DNA of 64,000 nucleotides, from contig NZ_JALKBX010000008.1 of the NCBI RefSeq assembly GCF_023227745.1, forward strand, positions 1 to 64,000. Reading direction: 5' to 3'. The DNA comes from Natroniella acetigena. Its GTDB lineage: Bacteria; Bacillota; Halanaerobiia; Halobacteroidales; Halobacteroidaceae. A program made the translations under genes and the position numbers. Below, piece by piece: positions 24,011 to 32,455 of the stretch (the stretch's first letter is position 1; each line of letters begins with the position of its first letter). The notes beneath the pieces were generated by a model. The model was not told where the DNA came from. It did no database searches and worked only from the letters and a program-made list of their open reading frames with translations.

Positions 24011-25447
24011 TTGAGCGCCCAACAAAATGTAGAACAAAAGGTTCAAGAGATGACTAGTCAACTAAGCGTTAACCATATAGAACATAATCTAATTAAATTC
24101 ATTCAAATTTTAAGAAATTTAGGAATTAGAGTCAGTCTAGCTGAATCAATTGAGGCTTTAGAATCATTACAATTAATAGATATTATCAATAAAGACGAAT
24201 TTAAGGTTACTTTACGCTCTCTATTAGTCAAAAACCATCATGAAAAAGAGATCTTCGATCACGCTTTTGAATCATTTTTTATTCCGCAAGAGAGCAAACA
24301 ACAGAAGCAGACCCAACATCAAAAAAAGATTGAACAACAAAAAGCCACAAAACAAGAAATCGCAGAAGAATTAAGATTTAAAAAAGACAGTGTTCGAGAA
24401 GATAAAGAAACAGAAGAAATAGAATTAGAACTGACTGATAAACAAAAAGAGATCTATAGCCAATTAGAACCAGAAATCAAAGAAAAGATCAAGAATTATA
24501 TCGATAGTAGCTTCCCTGGTCACCTACGCCATTCTTCTCATACCAAACCTGCTTTAGAAAGATTAATCGGTGGTAGCTTAAGTTATTGGCAAAGAAGATT
24601 AAAAGAAGATGATGAGCATAAAACTGAGCCTTCTATTCAACATGAAGTAACTGGTGATCTAGAGATGGATCGAGTAATTGAGGATGTCATCTCTAACCTT
24701 AAAAATGACGATAATAACTTAATCACTAAGGATCTCAAGTCAATTCCTAAAGAAGACTTGCCACAAGTAACAATGTTGATTAAAGATTTATCCTATAGAC
24801 TAGCTACTAAAATTTCTCGTAGATTCCGTCAAAATAAGAAAATAGGCAAAATAGATCTAAGAAAGACAATCAGAAGTAATATTAAATATGGTGGAATATT
24901 ATTAGACCTTAAATATAAAGAGAAGAAGATTCAAAAACCAAAATTCTTATTAATCTGTGATACTTCAGACTCTATGGCGCGTTATGCTACTTTTATTTTG
25001 CAATTTATTTATGGTATTTCCAGTGTAGTTAAAGATATTGAAAGCTTTAGTTTTTCAGAAGATTTGGAACGAATTACCAATTACTTCACTGAAGCAGGAT
25101 CTTTTGAAGTTACGATAAAAGAAATCATCAGTAATAGCCAGCAATGGGGAGCATCAACCGATCTCAATACAGCCTTAGAGACTTTTAAAAGAGATTATAT
25201 GGATTTAATAACGCCTCAGACGAATTTAATCATTATGAGTGATACAAAGACGATTAAACTCTATGATGCTGCTTCTACTTTAAAAGAGATTAAAAGTAAA
25301 GCTAAAGATTTAATCTGGCTCAATACCCTTCCTAAGTCGGAATGGGAAGATCTAAAATCAGTACAGGTCTTTAAAGAGCTAAGTACAATGATCGAATGTT
25401 ATACTGTCAAACATTTAAAAGAGTTTGCTCAAATGAAATTTTTCTAA
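24011..25447 (+). CDS. VWA-domain protein, CoxE-like
   Basis: A 478-aa protein with a helical, highly charged N-terminal part (a Gln/Lys-rich stretch at about 95-125, coiled coil likely) and a C-terminal von Willebrand A domain. The MIDAS metal site is visible as DTSDSMARY (DxSxS) at about 317-321, with a GASTDLNTALE threonine loop. This is the CoxE/YehP type that works with MoxR ATPases. It starts at TTG after AAAGGAGG. It ends 40 bp before the second DUF3786 gene. The client protein is unknown. Confidence 0.88.
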   Translation: MSAQQNVEQKVQEMTSQLSVNHIEHNLIKFIQILRNLGIRVSLAESIEALESLQLIDIINKDEFKVTLRSLLVKNHHEKEIFDHAFESFFIPQESKQQKQTQHQKKIEQQKATKQEIAEELRFKKDSVREDKETEEIELELTDKQKEIYSQLEPEIKEKIKNYIDSSFPGHLRHSSHTKPALERLIGGSLSYWQRRLKEDDEHKTEPSIQHEVTGDLEMDRVIEDVISNLKNDDNNLITKDLKSIPKEDLPQVTMLIKDLSYRLATKISRRFRQNKKIGKIDLRKTIRSNIKYGGILLDLKYKEKKIQKPKFLLICDTSDSMARYATFILQFIYGISSVVKDIESFSFSEDLERITNYFTEAGSFEVTIKEIISNSQQWGASTDLNTALETFKRDYMDLITPQTNLIIMSDTKTIKLYDAASTLKEIKSKAKDLIWLNTLPKSEWEDLKSVQVFKELSTMIECYTVKHLKEFAQMKFF

Positions 25448-25487
25448 AATCATAAATTATTTATCAAATAAAGGAGTGTGTTAAATA

Positions 25488-26138
25488 ATGACTCAAAAGA
25501 AAAGATTTAAGACTGAAATTAAGCAGAACAACTACATTGTTGCCCTAAAACAAGCAAAAGAAAAGCTAGCTACCCTCGAACCTGAAGGAATAGTTGAGCG
25601 CAGTGGAGCAGACTATAACCAAGCTGAAGAGAAATTTAAGTTAGTAATGGCTGGTGAAGATTATCTAATCAGTTATCCAGAAGGGAAAGTAAGCTTTGCA
25701 GCTAAAGAAAGAGAAGTACAATTACCAATTAAAGTATTGATCTTACATTATCTTAATCAAGCTAGTGGTGCTTCGCTTGAAGATAGATTGATCTCTTATC
25801 GTGAAGTACCTAAAGGAGGCGAGTTTTATTATAACAGCTTTAAAAAGAGAGCAATCGATCCTTTAGTTCGATTATTTGGTAACGATGCCGATAAATTAAT
25901 TCCCGCTGGCAAATACTTAGGTGGAGAACCAACTGATCTCGGTGCTGTCAGTACTACCATTCCTGTCTTTCCTAAGATTCCAGTTACTTATGTAGTTTGG
26001 GAAGGAGATGATGAGTTACCACCATCAGGCAATGTTCTCTTCGATGCTTCAGTAATCTCTTATCTTCCTACAGAAGACTTAGCTTTTGTAGCCAGTGTAC
26101 CCGTTTGGGCTTTCAAAGGAATTATTAAGAACCTTTAA
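25488..26138 (+). CDS. DUF3786 protein, copy 2
   Basis: A 216-aa paralogue of the protein at 22259: FPKIPVTYVVWEGDDELPPS and VLFDASVISYLPTEDLAFVA give the family pattern, with KVLILHYLNQASG and LISYREVPKGG in the middle. It ends SVPVWAFKGI without extra domains. AAAGGAG precedes the ATG. Two paralogues flanking a MoxR/VWA pair suggest that they act in a complex, for instance as substrate-handling subunits; this is inference. A terminator follows at 26195-26241. Confidence 0.82.
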   Translation: MTQKKRFKTEIKQNNYIVALKQAKEKLATLEPEGIVERSGADYNQAEEKFKLVMAGEDYLISYPEGKVSFAAKEREVQLPIKVLILHYLNQASGASLEDRLISYREVPKGGEFYYNSFKKRAIDPLVRLFGNDADKLIPAGKYLGGEPTDLGAVSTTIPVFPKIPVTYVVWEGDDELPPSGNVLFDASVISYLPTEDLAFVASVPVWAFKGIIKNL

Positions 26139-26144
26139 CTAAGG

Positions 26145-26290
26145 CTGAGTCCAAGTTTAAGGTTAAGGATAAGTAAAACCAATAAAAAGAAAGATAAAAA
26201 ACCCTAATCTAATTTAACATCTTAGAATAGGGTTTTTTTATTATTTGATTTTTAGTTTTAGCTTAAACTCGGACTTAACCTTAAACTAAA
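26145..26290. terminator. Terminator flanked by inverted hexamer arrays
   Basis: AAAAACCCTA / TAGGGTTTTTTT (26195-26241) ends the cassette. It is flanked on the left by an NNTAAG hexamer array (26145-26176) and on the right by the complementary array (26262-26288), so a much larger hairpin can form. A further palindrome AAAATTGCCA/TGGCAATTTT (26289-26310) ends the convergent gene. Confidence 0.75.
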
Positions 26291-26307
26291 ATTGCCACTT
26301 GGCAATT

Positions 26308-26502
26308 TTATTCTGATTCATTCTTTTTAAGCAACTGATCTGCTTCATTGATCACTTCAACAAAATTTTCCCATTCCTCTGGTCTAAAAGCACAACTAGC
26401 TGATACATCTTCAGAAGCTATAAAGATCCCAATTTCTCCATGTTCTTTATGAACACCAACAGTTAACTTCTCACCTATTTTTCTCTCTTCAATAATTTTC
26501 AT
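26308..26502 (-). CDS. Small conserved-looking protein
   Basis: A 64-aa acidic protein (MKIIEERKIGEKLTVGVHKE, then EDVSASCAFRPEEWENF and INEADQLLKK). It has a strand-rich first half and a helical end with a single cysteine. A perfect TAGGAGGG site precedes the ATG, and the gene follows the 48-codon ORF at 26515-26661 by 12 bp, suggesting one transcript. I do not recognise the family. Confidence 0.6.
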   Translation of the reverse strand: MKIIEERKIGEKLTVGVHKEHGEIGIFIASEDVSASCAFRPEEWENFVEVINEADQLLKKNESE

Positions 26503-26514
26503 TATTAATCCCTC

Positions 26515-26661
26515 CTATTTCATTAATTTTCTAATTAATTTACGTCCAATCACCTTATTTTTAGCTCGCTTAGCTACCCTTTTCGGATCACCACTCGATA
26601 ACGTCTCAACATCATTGGCAACTCTAGCTAACTTATAAAGGAAGCTAACAAATTTTTTCAC
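26515..26661 (-). CDS. 48-aa basic protein, GTG start
   Basis: This short ORF encodes VKKFVSFLYKLARVANDVET, then SSGDPKRVAKRAKNKVIGR and KLIRKLMK. A GGAGGGG site precedes the GTG with correct spacing. Similar short basic proteins with the LAR(V/I)xND and KR.KNK.IGR pattern occur in Firmicutes, often near mobile elements, and have no known function. It lies upstream of and probably co-transcribed with the 64-aa gene. Confidence 0.6.
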   Translation of the reverse strand: MKKFVSFLYKLARVANDVETLSSGDPKRVAKRAKNKVIGRKLIRKLMK

Positions 26662-26924
26662 TCATTTCCCCTCCCGTATATTTTTCATATTAACAATTAA
26701 TGTCTAGTATAACTTTTCAAATTAAAAAATTACAATCAAAATTTTAAAATCAATCTGTAAAATTCTCTGCCCTTATCGTAGTCGCATAATTCTTCCAATA
26801 AAATCAAAACCTTACAATCTAAAATTCAATCATGAAGGCATGAAGGATATCTCACAGTAACATCTAGCTTTTTACCAAGTTATTATTTTTAATTTGTGTT
26901 AATTGGTGGTCCCTTATTCCTGCT
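26662..26924. other. AT-rich spacer left of tandem repeats
   Basis: No ORF with a ribosome site is visible. It probably holds the promoter of the two small genes on the minus strand near 26680-26720. The right half is low-complexity and leads into the tandem repeat. Confidence 0.35.
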
Positions 26925-27380
26925 CACTACCCCTTCGGGTTCTGCGAACCCTTCGTGATGAAAAAATCCGCTCTTAGATTTTTTGTTGCTATTTATTACT
27001 TGAATTTTAACTGTACATTGTACATTGTAAATTGTAAATTTGTTTTAACTATTCATTATTCATTATTCACTATTCAATGCTCTTTCTCTCCGGGTTCTGC
27101 GAACCCTTCGTGATGAAAAAATCCACTCTTAGATTTTTTTATTACTCTTTATAACTTGGGTTTTAACTGTAAATTGTACATTGTACATTTGTTTCTTACT
27201 ACCCCTTCGGGTTCTGCGAACCCTTCGTGATGAAAAAATCCACTCTTAGATTTTTTTATTACTCTCTATAACTTGGGTTTTAACTGTAAATTGTACATTG
27301 TACATTTGTTTCTTACTACCCCTCCGGGTTCTGCGAACCCTTCGTGATGAAAAAATCCGCTCTTAGATTTTTTCTATCTA
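26925..27380. repeat. Four tandem copies of a 110-120 bp hairpin repeat
   Basis: Units start near 26930, 27088, 27200 and 27317. Each has CTTCGGGTT-CTGCG-AACCCTTCG (hairpin), then GTGATGAAAAAATCC, CTCTTAGATTTTTT (second, terminator-like hairpin), and, except the last, a TTTTAACTGTA(A/C)ATTGTACATTG tract. Copies 2 and 3 are almost identical. The hairpin pair also occurs once, inverted, as an insertion at 41492-41551. The last copy abuts the stop of the GGDEF reading frame. Confidence 0.85.
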
Positions 27381-28075
27381 CTAACACCCCTAATTAATTC
27401 ACATTCAGCTTTAACTTGATTCCGCCCCTCTTTTTTGGCTAGATAGAGAGCCTCATCAGCCACTTTAATAAGTTGCTCTAATCCATTATTACTCTCCGGT
27501 TTAGCTATGGCTACTCCTGCACTGATCGTTACATAATCAGAAACCTGAGAATCTTGATGGGGCAGTTTCAAACTCTCTACCCCTGTTCTAATCCTTTCAG
27601 CAACCTTAATTGCTCCACTCAACCCTGTCTCTGGTAAGAGCACAACAAACTCTTCCCCTCCATAGCGGGCTACTAAATCAGCAGGACGGAGTACAAATTC
27701 TTCAAATTTCTTTGCTATCTTCTGCAAACATTTATCACCTGCTTGATGTCCGTAATTGTCATTATATTCTTTAAAGTAGTCAAGATCTATCATAATCAAA
27801 GCCAATGAAGCCGCCTTACGTCTCGCTCTCTTCCATTCCCTCTTCAATGTTTGATTAAGCAATCTTCTATTAGCAAAACCGGTTAGCTCATCCTTAGAAG
27901 CCAGCACTTTTAATTTCTTGTTGACCTTTTCTAATTTTTTATTAAGTTCTGCTAATAACTGAGTCTTTTCTTCAAGTTCTCTTTCCCGCTCTTTACGCTT
28001 CTTGATCTCTTTACTAAGCCTAAGTATTGAATTAACTCTCACCAACAGTTCCACCTTTTGAATCGGCTTAGTTAT
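27374..28075 (-). pseudogene. 3' part of a split response regulator-GGDEF gene
   Basis: Encodes FITKPIQKVELLVRVNSILR (the end of a receiver domain), a coiled-coil linker (KEIKKRKERERELEEKTQLL) and a complete GGDEF domain with ASKDELTGFANRRLLNQ and RYGGEEFVVLLPE. The active GGEEF motif means the enzyme would make c-di-GMP. The receiver N-terminal part lies at 28425-28742, and a 349-bp element separates them. Joining 28075 to 28425 restores GAIDY-I-TKP in frame. A GTG at 28052 could allow a receiver-less protein, but no good ribosome site is seen. Confidence 0.85.
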
Positions 28076-28424
28076 AAATCTTTTGCACGTAAAACCTGAC
28101 GGGCTTGCCCTCAGGATGTAAGTGCTATTTCAAAAATAATTCGATATTATTTTTGAAATATGATATACTAATAATAAGTTAAGGTAAATCTAACAACTGA
28201 ATATATAGGGTTGTAGCAAGAATTAAGCGATAACCAAGCTCCTTTGCTACATAAAATATTCAAGGTATCAGAATTCCTTAATCGTCAGTACCGTAGGGCG
28301 TACGGGATTCTAAGCCTCTGGAGAAACTGTAAGACCTACCAAATCTAATAATTGATATTAGGTTGACATAGGCTCGTTTCTAGGAATGAGGAATCCACGT
28401 TGGGCTTGCCCCGTGGAGCGTCAA
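28076..28424 (+). mobile_element. Non-autonomous IS200/IS605-type element
   Basis: A 349-bp insertion in the response regulator gene. The left end has a subterminal hairpin (CCTGA..GGGCTTGCCC..TCAGG, 28095-28115), the right end a matching one (CCACG..GGGCTTGCCC..CGTGG, about 28395-28416), and it terminates in TCAA, a right-end cleavage tetranucleotide known from IS608. The left flank is TTAT and there is no target duplication, as expected for single-strand Y1 transposition. No tnpA, tnpB or iscB is present. Boundaries were set by restoring the host reading frame and agree with the TCAA end. Confidence 0.82.
28118..28424 (+). ncRNA. Structured RNA region, omega-RNA/HEARO-like
   Basis: The interior of the element has several stems: TATTTCAAAAATAAT and complement (28118-28153), TGTAGCAA/TTTGCTACA (about 28212-28251), AGAATTCC/GGGATTCT enclosing CCGTA/TACGG (about 28268-28313), CTAATA/TATTAG, and the right-end hairpin. 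Such RNAs are made from the right ends of TnpB/IscB elements as guides. The class name is by resemblance only, and expression is unproven. Confidence 0.55.
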
Positions 28425-28742
28425 ATAATCAATAGCACCAGCAGAAAAGGCCCGTTCTAGAGAGCTAACATCGGTCTTAGAGGTAACCATAATTACAGGA
28501 ATACTCTTCAAATTCGGCTCCTGTTTTAATTTCTGGCAGACTTCGATACCATTCATTTCTGGCATCACAATATCAAGTAATATCAGATCTATTCTATTAC
28601 CTTTTTTTTCTTGCAATTTCAAGGTTGCAAATGTCTCTTGAGCCGAACTGGCAAAATATAATTTCTGATAGCCTTCCTCTTTAAATATCTGGGCCAACAA
28701 TAGCCGAAGGCTCTGCGAATCATCAACAATCAAAATTCCCAT
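28425..28742 (-). pseudogene. 5' part of split response regulator (receiver domain)
   Basis: Encodes MGILIVDDSQSLRLLLAQIF, the phosphoacceptor segment IDLILLDIVMPEMNG (Asp about residue 55), VIMVTSKTD (Thr switch) and FSAGAIDYL, where a receiver should continue with xTKP. Instead the frame runs into the inserted element and stops after a dozen foreign residues. The rest of the gene is at 27374-28075. Whether the truncated receiver is made is unknown. It is followed upstream, 15 bp away, by the radical SAM gene. Confidence 0.85.
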
Positions 28743-28757
28743 TCAGTTTCCTCCCCT

Positions 28758-29702
28758 TTATAGCTTAGCCAAAGCTTTACCATCTAAATAATCAAATTTC
28801 TTCCCTTGCCAACTATCCCTTCTCTCCATCTCCTCTAAAATAAAGTTATTGATCTGATCATAGTTATAATCCCAATTTATAAACAACGTACCTTCCCTAG
28901 GAGCCTTCCCGATCAATCTTTGCACCGCTATCTTGGGATCTAAATATTCCAGAAATTCAATCACCCGATCGATATATTCAGCCAATGATATCATCTCTAG
29001 CTGCCCTTGCTGATACTGTTGAGCCAACTGAGTATCCTCTCTAATATAGAGTGCATGTAACTTTACATTCTCTACCTTCAATGCTGATACTATCTTAGCT
29101 GCCTCTCTAGCATCAAACTTATCATCACCAGGTAAGTTCAGTATGATATGGACTCCTATTTCGGCATTATATTGATGGGCAGTCAGTACTGCATCGATAA
29201 ATTCAGCAAGTGTATGACCCCGATTGATCGCTTCTAATGTATGATAATTGGTTGATTGTAAACCTAACTCAAAGGTAAGCGTAGGTTCAGAAGTTGATTC
29301 TTCGATCAACTTCATAATCTGGGCTATATAGTCTTGGCTGATACAATCCGGTCTAGTAGCTAAAGCAATCTCCACAATCTCATCTATCCCTAACACCTGT
29401 TCAATATTGTTCAATAGTTGGTCTAAAGGCAGATATGTATTGGTGAAATTCTGAAAGTAAGCAATAAACTTCTCAGCCCGATATTTCTCAGCAATCCGTT
29501 CTTTTTTATGTAAGACTTCATCCATACTTACTTCTTGATCCTCGGAAAAACTAGCCCCTCCTTCACCACAGTATATACAACCACCCTCGGCTATATTCCC
29601 ATCACGATTAGGACAGGTAAGTGCTAAATTAATTGGAATCTTATAGGTTCTTGTTCCATATTTATGCTTCAAATAATCAGAATAACGATAATATTTTTTC
29701 AT
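28758..29702 (-). CDS. Radical SAM protein, TIGR01212 (YhcC-like)
   Basis: A 314-aa radical SAM enzyme of the YhcC/YtqA group. The cluster motif is unusual for the superfamily but typical here: LALTCPNRDG then GGCIYCGEGGASF (CxnCxxC with a longer first gap). Other family blocks are FQNFTNTYLPLDQL, ALATRPDCIS and LQSTNYHTLEAINRGH. A molecular role is not firmly known. I choose the internal ATG after GGGGG over an upstream ATG. In many Firmicutes ytqA and ytqB (mnmM) adjoin; here mnmM follows upstream, separated by a 275-bp repeat-filled gap. Confidence 0.88.
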   Translation of the reverse strand: MKKYYRYSDYLKHKYGTRTYKIPINLALTCPNRDGNIAEGGCIYCGEGGASFSEDQEVSMDEVLHKKERIAEKYRAEKFIAYFQNFTNTYLPLDQLLNNIEQVLGIDEIVEIALATRPDCISQDYIAQIMKLIEESTSEPTLTFELGLQSTNYHTLEAINRGHTLAEFIDAVLTAHQYNAEIGVHIILNLPGDDKFDAREAAKIVSALKVENVKLHALYIREDTQLAQQYQQGQLEMISLAEYIDRVIEFLEYLDPKIAVQRLIGKAPREGTLFINWDYNYDQINNFILEEMERRDSWQGKKFDYLDGKALAKL

Positions 29703-29727
29703 TTTTTCAACCCCCGCGGTAAAACAC

Positions 29728-29977
29728 ATTTAATATTCAATACTTAATATTGAATAATTGAAACCAAAAAAACAACTAAAATTCATTTGATATTTAATGG
29801 TTCAACCCCCAAAAGGTCTAATCAATTATAAAACCATCAAAAACATACTGTATATAGTAGATAACCATTCTAGAGTATACTATATGTAGTACAGGAAAAT
29901 ATCTTGATGCTTTTTATGATCAAATCATTTAATGCTTTTTAATTATTAAATATTCAATATTCATTATTCAATGCTCT
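29728..29977. repeat. Repeat-filled intergenic region
   Basis: TATTCAATA-type tracts at 29728-29760 and 29944-29975 enclose an imperfect inverted repeat around 29840-29900 (ACTGTATATAGTA and TACTATATGTAGTACA). No ORF is visible. Confidence 0.55.
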
Positions 29978-30547
29978 TTAGCCTCTTTTTTTTATAACTA
30001 GTGCTTCTGGTGGCTTGCTAGCTTGATTAATAAAGTGATAATGTAGTACATTATATTCTTTGTAATTTAAGCCTTGAGCATACTCTAACAGAGCCTCTGC
30101 TTCTTCTTTTCCAGCTTGATGACCGGTATAGATCACAATTACCATTACTCCACCTTCAACTAATCTCTCTAACCCAGCTTTGACTGCTTGTAAAGTAGTC
30201 TCTACTGTTGTAGTAACCTCCTTATCTGCTCCTGGTAAGTAACCCAGATTAAATAAAATTCCATCAATCTCCGCACTAATATATTGACCTAACTTCTGAT
30301 GACCAACCTGAATTAAGGTTACTCGCTCTAACAATTCAGACTCTGCTAGTTTATCTTTAGTAGTTTCAATCGCCTGGCTTTGGATATCAAAACCCCAGAC
30401 CTGCCCTTCAGCTCCTACTAATTCTGCTAAAAATTCAGTATCATTGCCATTACCAACAGTAGCATCTATTACGTTGGCCCCTGCTTGTAACTGCTCTGTT
30501 AAAATTGAATGAGAAAATTCAACCGCTTGCTTTAAATCTTGCTTCAA
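29978..30547 (-). CDS. mnmM: tRNA mnm5s2U methyltransferase MnmM (YtqB-like)
   Basis: A 189-aa class I SAM-dependent methyltransferase of the YtqB family. It has motif I VIDATVGNGNDTEFLAEL, an acidic second loop WGFDIQSQAI, and the family block ILFNLGYLPGADKEVTT, where the catalytic motif is NLGYLPG. YtqB homologues were identified as MnmM, which methylates nm5s2U to mnm5s2U at the tRNA wobble position in Gram-positives. The open frame extends 13 codons upstream, but those codons (AGG AGG AGA) are the ribosome site, so TTG at 30547 is the likely start. Confidence 0.87.
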   Translation of the reverse strand: MKQDLKQAVEFSHSILTEQLQAGANVIDATVGNGNDTEFLAELVGAEGQVWGFDIQSQAIETTKDKLAESELLERVTLIQVGHQKLGQYISAEIDGILFNLGYLPGADKEVTTTVETTLQAVKAGLERLVEGGVMVIVIYTGHQAGKEEAEALLEYAQGLNYKEYNVLHYHFINQASKPPEALVIKKRG

Positions 30548-30667
30548 CTTCAGTCTCCTCCTTATTAATATAAAGCTTAACTTCAATCATATCCTTTTGT
30601 TAAAAATAGCTCTTCTGCTAAAAATACATTATGCATATTAGGAAATATAATTAAAAGCTTCTCCATC

Positions 30668-31819
30668 TCAATACCTTCTTTTGGTTGTTATTTCATTTAC
30701 TGCCTCTAAGAAAAGCTCTACTTCCTGAACTGTATTAAAATAACTAAAACTAATCCTTACTGCACCCTGATCATAACTATCAAGACTCTGATGGGCCAAC
30801 GGTGCACAATGCAGACCGGTTCTAACTGCAATCTCATACTCCTTATCCAGCAAATCACCGATTGCTGCTGACTCAAGCCCCTCAATTTTAAAAGCAACTA
30901 TCCCTACTCTTCGTTGACTGATCTTAGAGTCCAAAATCCGAAGACCAGCAATCTCTTCTAAACCAGAAGTTGTTCGCTTCAGTAACTCTTGTTTATGCTC
31001 CCTTATATTTTCTAAAGAAATATCATTAATAAACTCAATCCCCGCTCCTAAACCAGCAATTGCTGGAGTATTCAAGGTTCCACTCTCATATTTATCAGGC
31101 ACTAAATCAGGATTCAATTTCTGTTTAGAATTTCCTCCACTACCTCCTTCTAGCAAAGGAAGCAGTTCAAACTCCGCATTAATATAGGCTCCACCTACAC
31201 CTGGCGGGCCAAAGAATCCCTTATGGCCTGTAAAGATCACAAAATCAGCCTTTAATTCCTCAACATTTACCTCCAAAGTTCCAGCACTCTGAGCAGCATC
31301 TACTAAGAAAGCTATCCCCTTTTGTTGGGCCAACTCTCCCAAATCCTTGACAGGTAAGATATTCCCTGTCAGATTGGAAGCATGAGTAACAGCTAGCAAC
31401 TTTGTCTCCTCTCTAATCGCCCTTTCTACTTGGCTCAAAAAATCCACCTTAGCTACTTCGGTATCTACTATGGTTAACTCAATTCCTAGTTCCTGCTGCA
31501 ATCTATTTAGAGGTCGATAGATAGCATTATGCTCTAAACTGCTTATAATGATGTGATCTCCTGCTTCAAGTAAGCCTTTAAGGATTAAATTACTGGCTTC
31601 AGTAGCATTCTTGGTAAAAATAATCTCGTCACTATTTTTGACATTAAAAAATTCTGCTACTCTCTGTCGACTCTCAAAGATCTTTCGGCTTGCTGCTAAA
31701 GCAATTCGATTACTTCCCCGACTGGGATTACCAGCATTATTCTTTAAGGTATCCATTACAGCATCATAGACGATATCTGGCTTTTTAAATGTTGTGGCTG
31801 CATTATCTAAATAAATCAT
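30668..31819 (-). CDS. Class V aminotransferase / cysteine desulfurase, second paralogue
   Basis: A 383-aa PLP enzyme similar along its length to the one at 12002. It has IYLDNAATT at the start, D174 in LVDAAQSAG, PLP lysine K200 in IFTGHKGFFGPP, and catalytic C338 in VRTGLHCAPLAHQ. The same EF2568-like group applies. AGGAGG precedes the ATG. No IscU- or SufU-like scaffold gene adjoins, so the sulfur acceptor is unknown; MoaD/ThiF proteins or tRNA thiolation are candidates. A fragment of its upstream region is repeated near 32549-32594. Confidence 0.9.
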   Translation of the reverse strand: MIYLDNAATTFKKPDIVYDAVMDTLKNNAGNPSRGSNRIALAASRKIFESRQRVAEFFNVKNSDEIIFTKNATEASNLILKGLLEAGDHIIISSLEHNAIYRPLNRLQQELGIELTIVDTEVAKVDFLSQVERAIREETKLLAVTHASNLTGNILPVKDLGELAQQKGIAFLVDAAQSAGTLEVNVEELKADFVIFTGHKGFFGPPGVGGAYINAEFELLPLLEGGSGGNSKQKLNPDLVPDKYESGTLNTPAIAGLGAGIEFINDISLENIREHKQELLKRTTSGLEEIAGLRILDSKISQRRVGIVAFKIEGLESAAIGDLLDKEYEIAVRTGLHCAPLAHQSLDSYDQGAVRISFSYFNTVQEVELFLEAVNEITTKRRY

Positions 31820-32008
31820 TCTTAATTCCTCCTCTCCTCTTATGATACCATAATTAGAAGCTTTTTAAAATCAACCTGCTTGCAATATTCTTCAGTTCCT
31901 ATAGGCAATAATTTTCGCTCATAAGTAAATATGCTTTTTATGAGACCAAGAACTTATCCTAAACCTATAACATATAGTATAAAAAAGCTTAAGAAAGGAA
32001 TGAGCAAT

Positions 32009-32455
32009 ATGAGTGATGATTATATAATCAACCCCCGTTCCCCGAAAGAACTTATTGAGTTAAAGGATTATGGGCCAGCTCCCTTTGTGATTAATATTAA
32101 AGCAGCTACTAGACAAAATGATTATTACCGCATTGCTTTATGGACAGGAGAATATTTGCAACTTACCTTAATGAGCATCAAGGCTGGTGATGACATAGGT
32201 TTAGAAGTTCATCCTGACCATGACCAATTCATCCGCATTGAAAGAGGGCAAGGAATTATTAAGATGGGAGATAGAAAAGATCAGTTAGATTTTCAAGAAA
32301 AAGTCTATACTGACTATGCAATATTTATCCCTGCTGGCAAATGGCACAATCTGATCAATACAGGTCGTAGACCACTTAAATTGTACTCTATTTATGCTCC
32401 ACCTGAGCATCCACGTGGTACAGTTGATGAAACTAAAGAAGATGCTGAAAAGTAG
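32009..32455 (+). CDS. Cupin-domain protein
   Basis: A 148-aa single-domain cupin. Motif 1 is IGLEVHPDHDQFIRIERGQG (His, His, Glu-type metal ligands), and motif 2 is IFIPAGKWHNLINTG (His). Such proteins bind a metal and act as isomerases, dioxygenases or binding proteins; the substrate cannot be told. The open frame begins 26 codons earlier, but AAAGGA nine bases before this ATG fixes the start. It stands alone, divergent from the desulfurase gene. Confidence 0.88.
   Translation: MSDDYIINPRSPKELIELKDYGPAPFVINIKAATRQNDYYRIALWTGEYLQLTLMSIKAGDDIGLEVHPDHDQFIRIERGQGIIKMGDRKDQLDFQEKVYTDYAIFIPAGKWHNLINTGRRPLKLYSIYAPPEHPRGTVDETKEDAEK

Noticed and set aside
26925-27380. Tandem repeats considered as a CRISPR array
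   Set aside because: Units are about 115 bp, both hairpins and the intervening tract repeat together, and no unique spacers of constant size occur. No cas gene is in the window.
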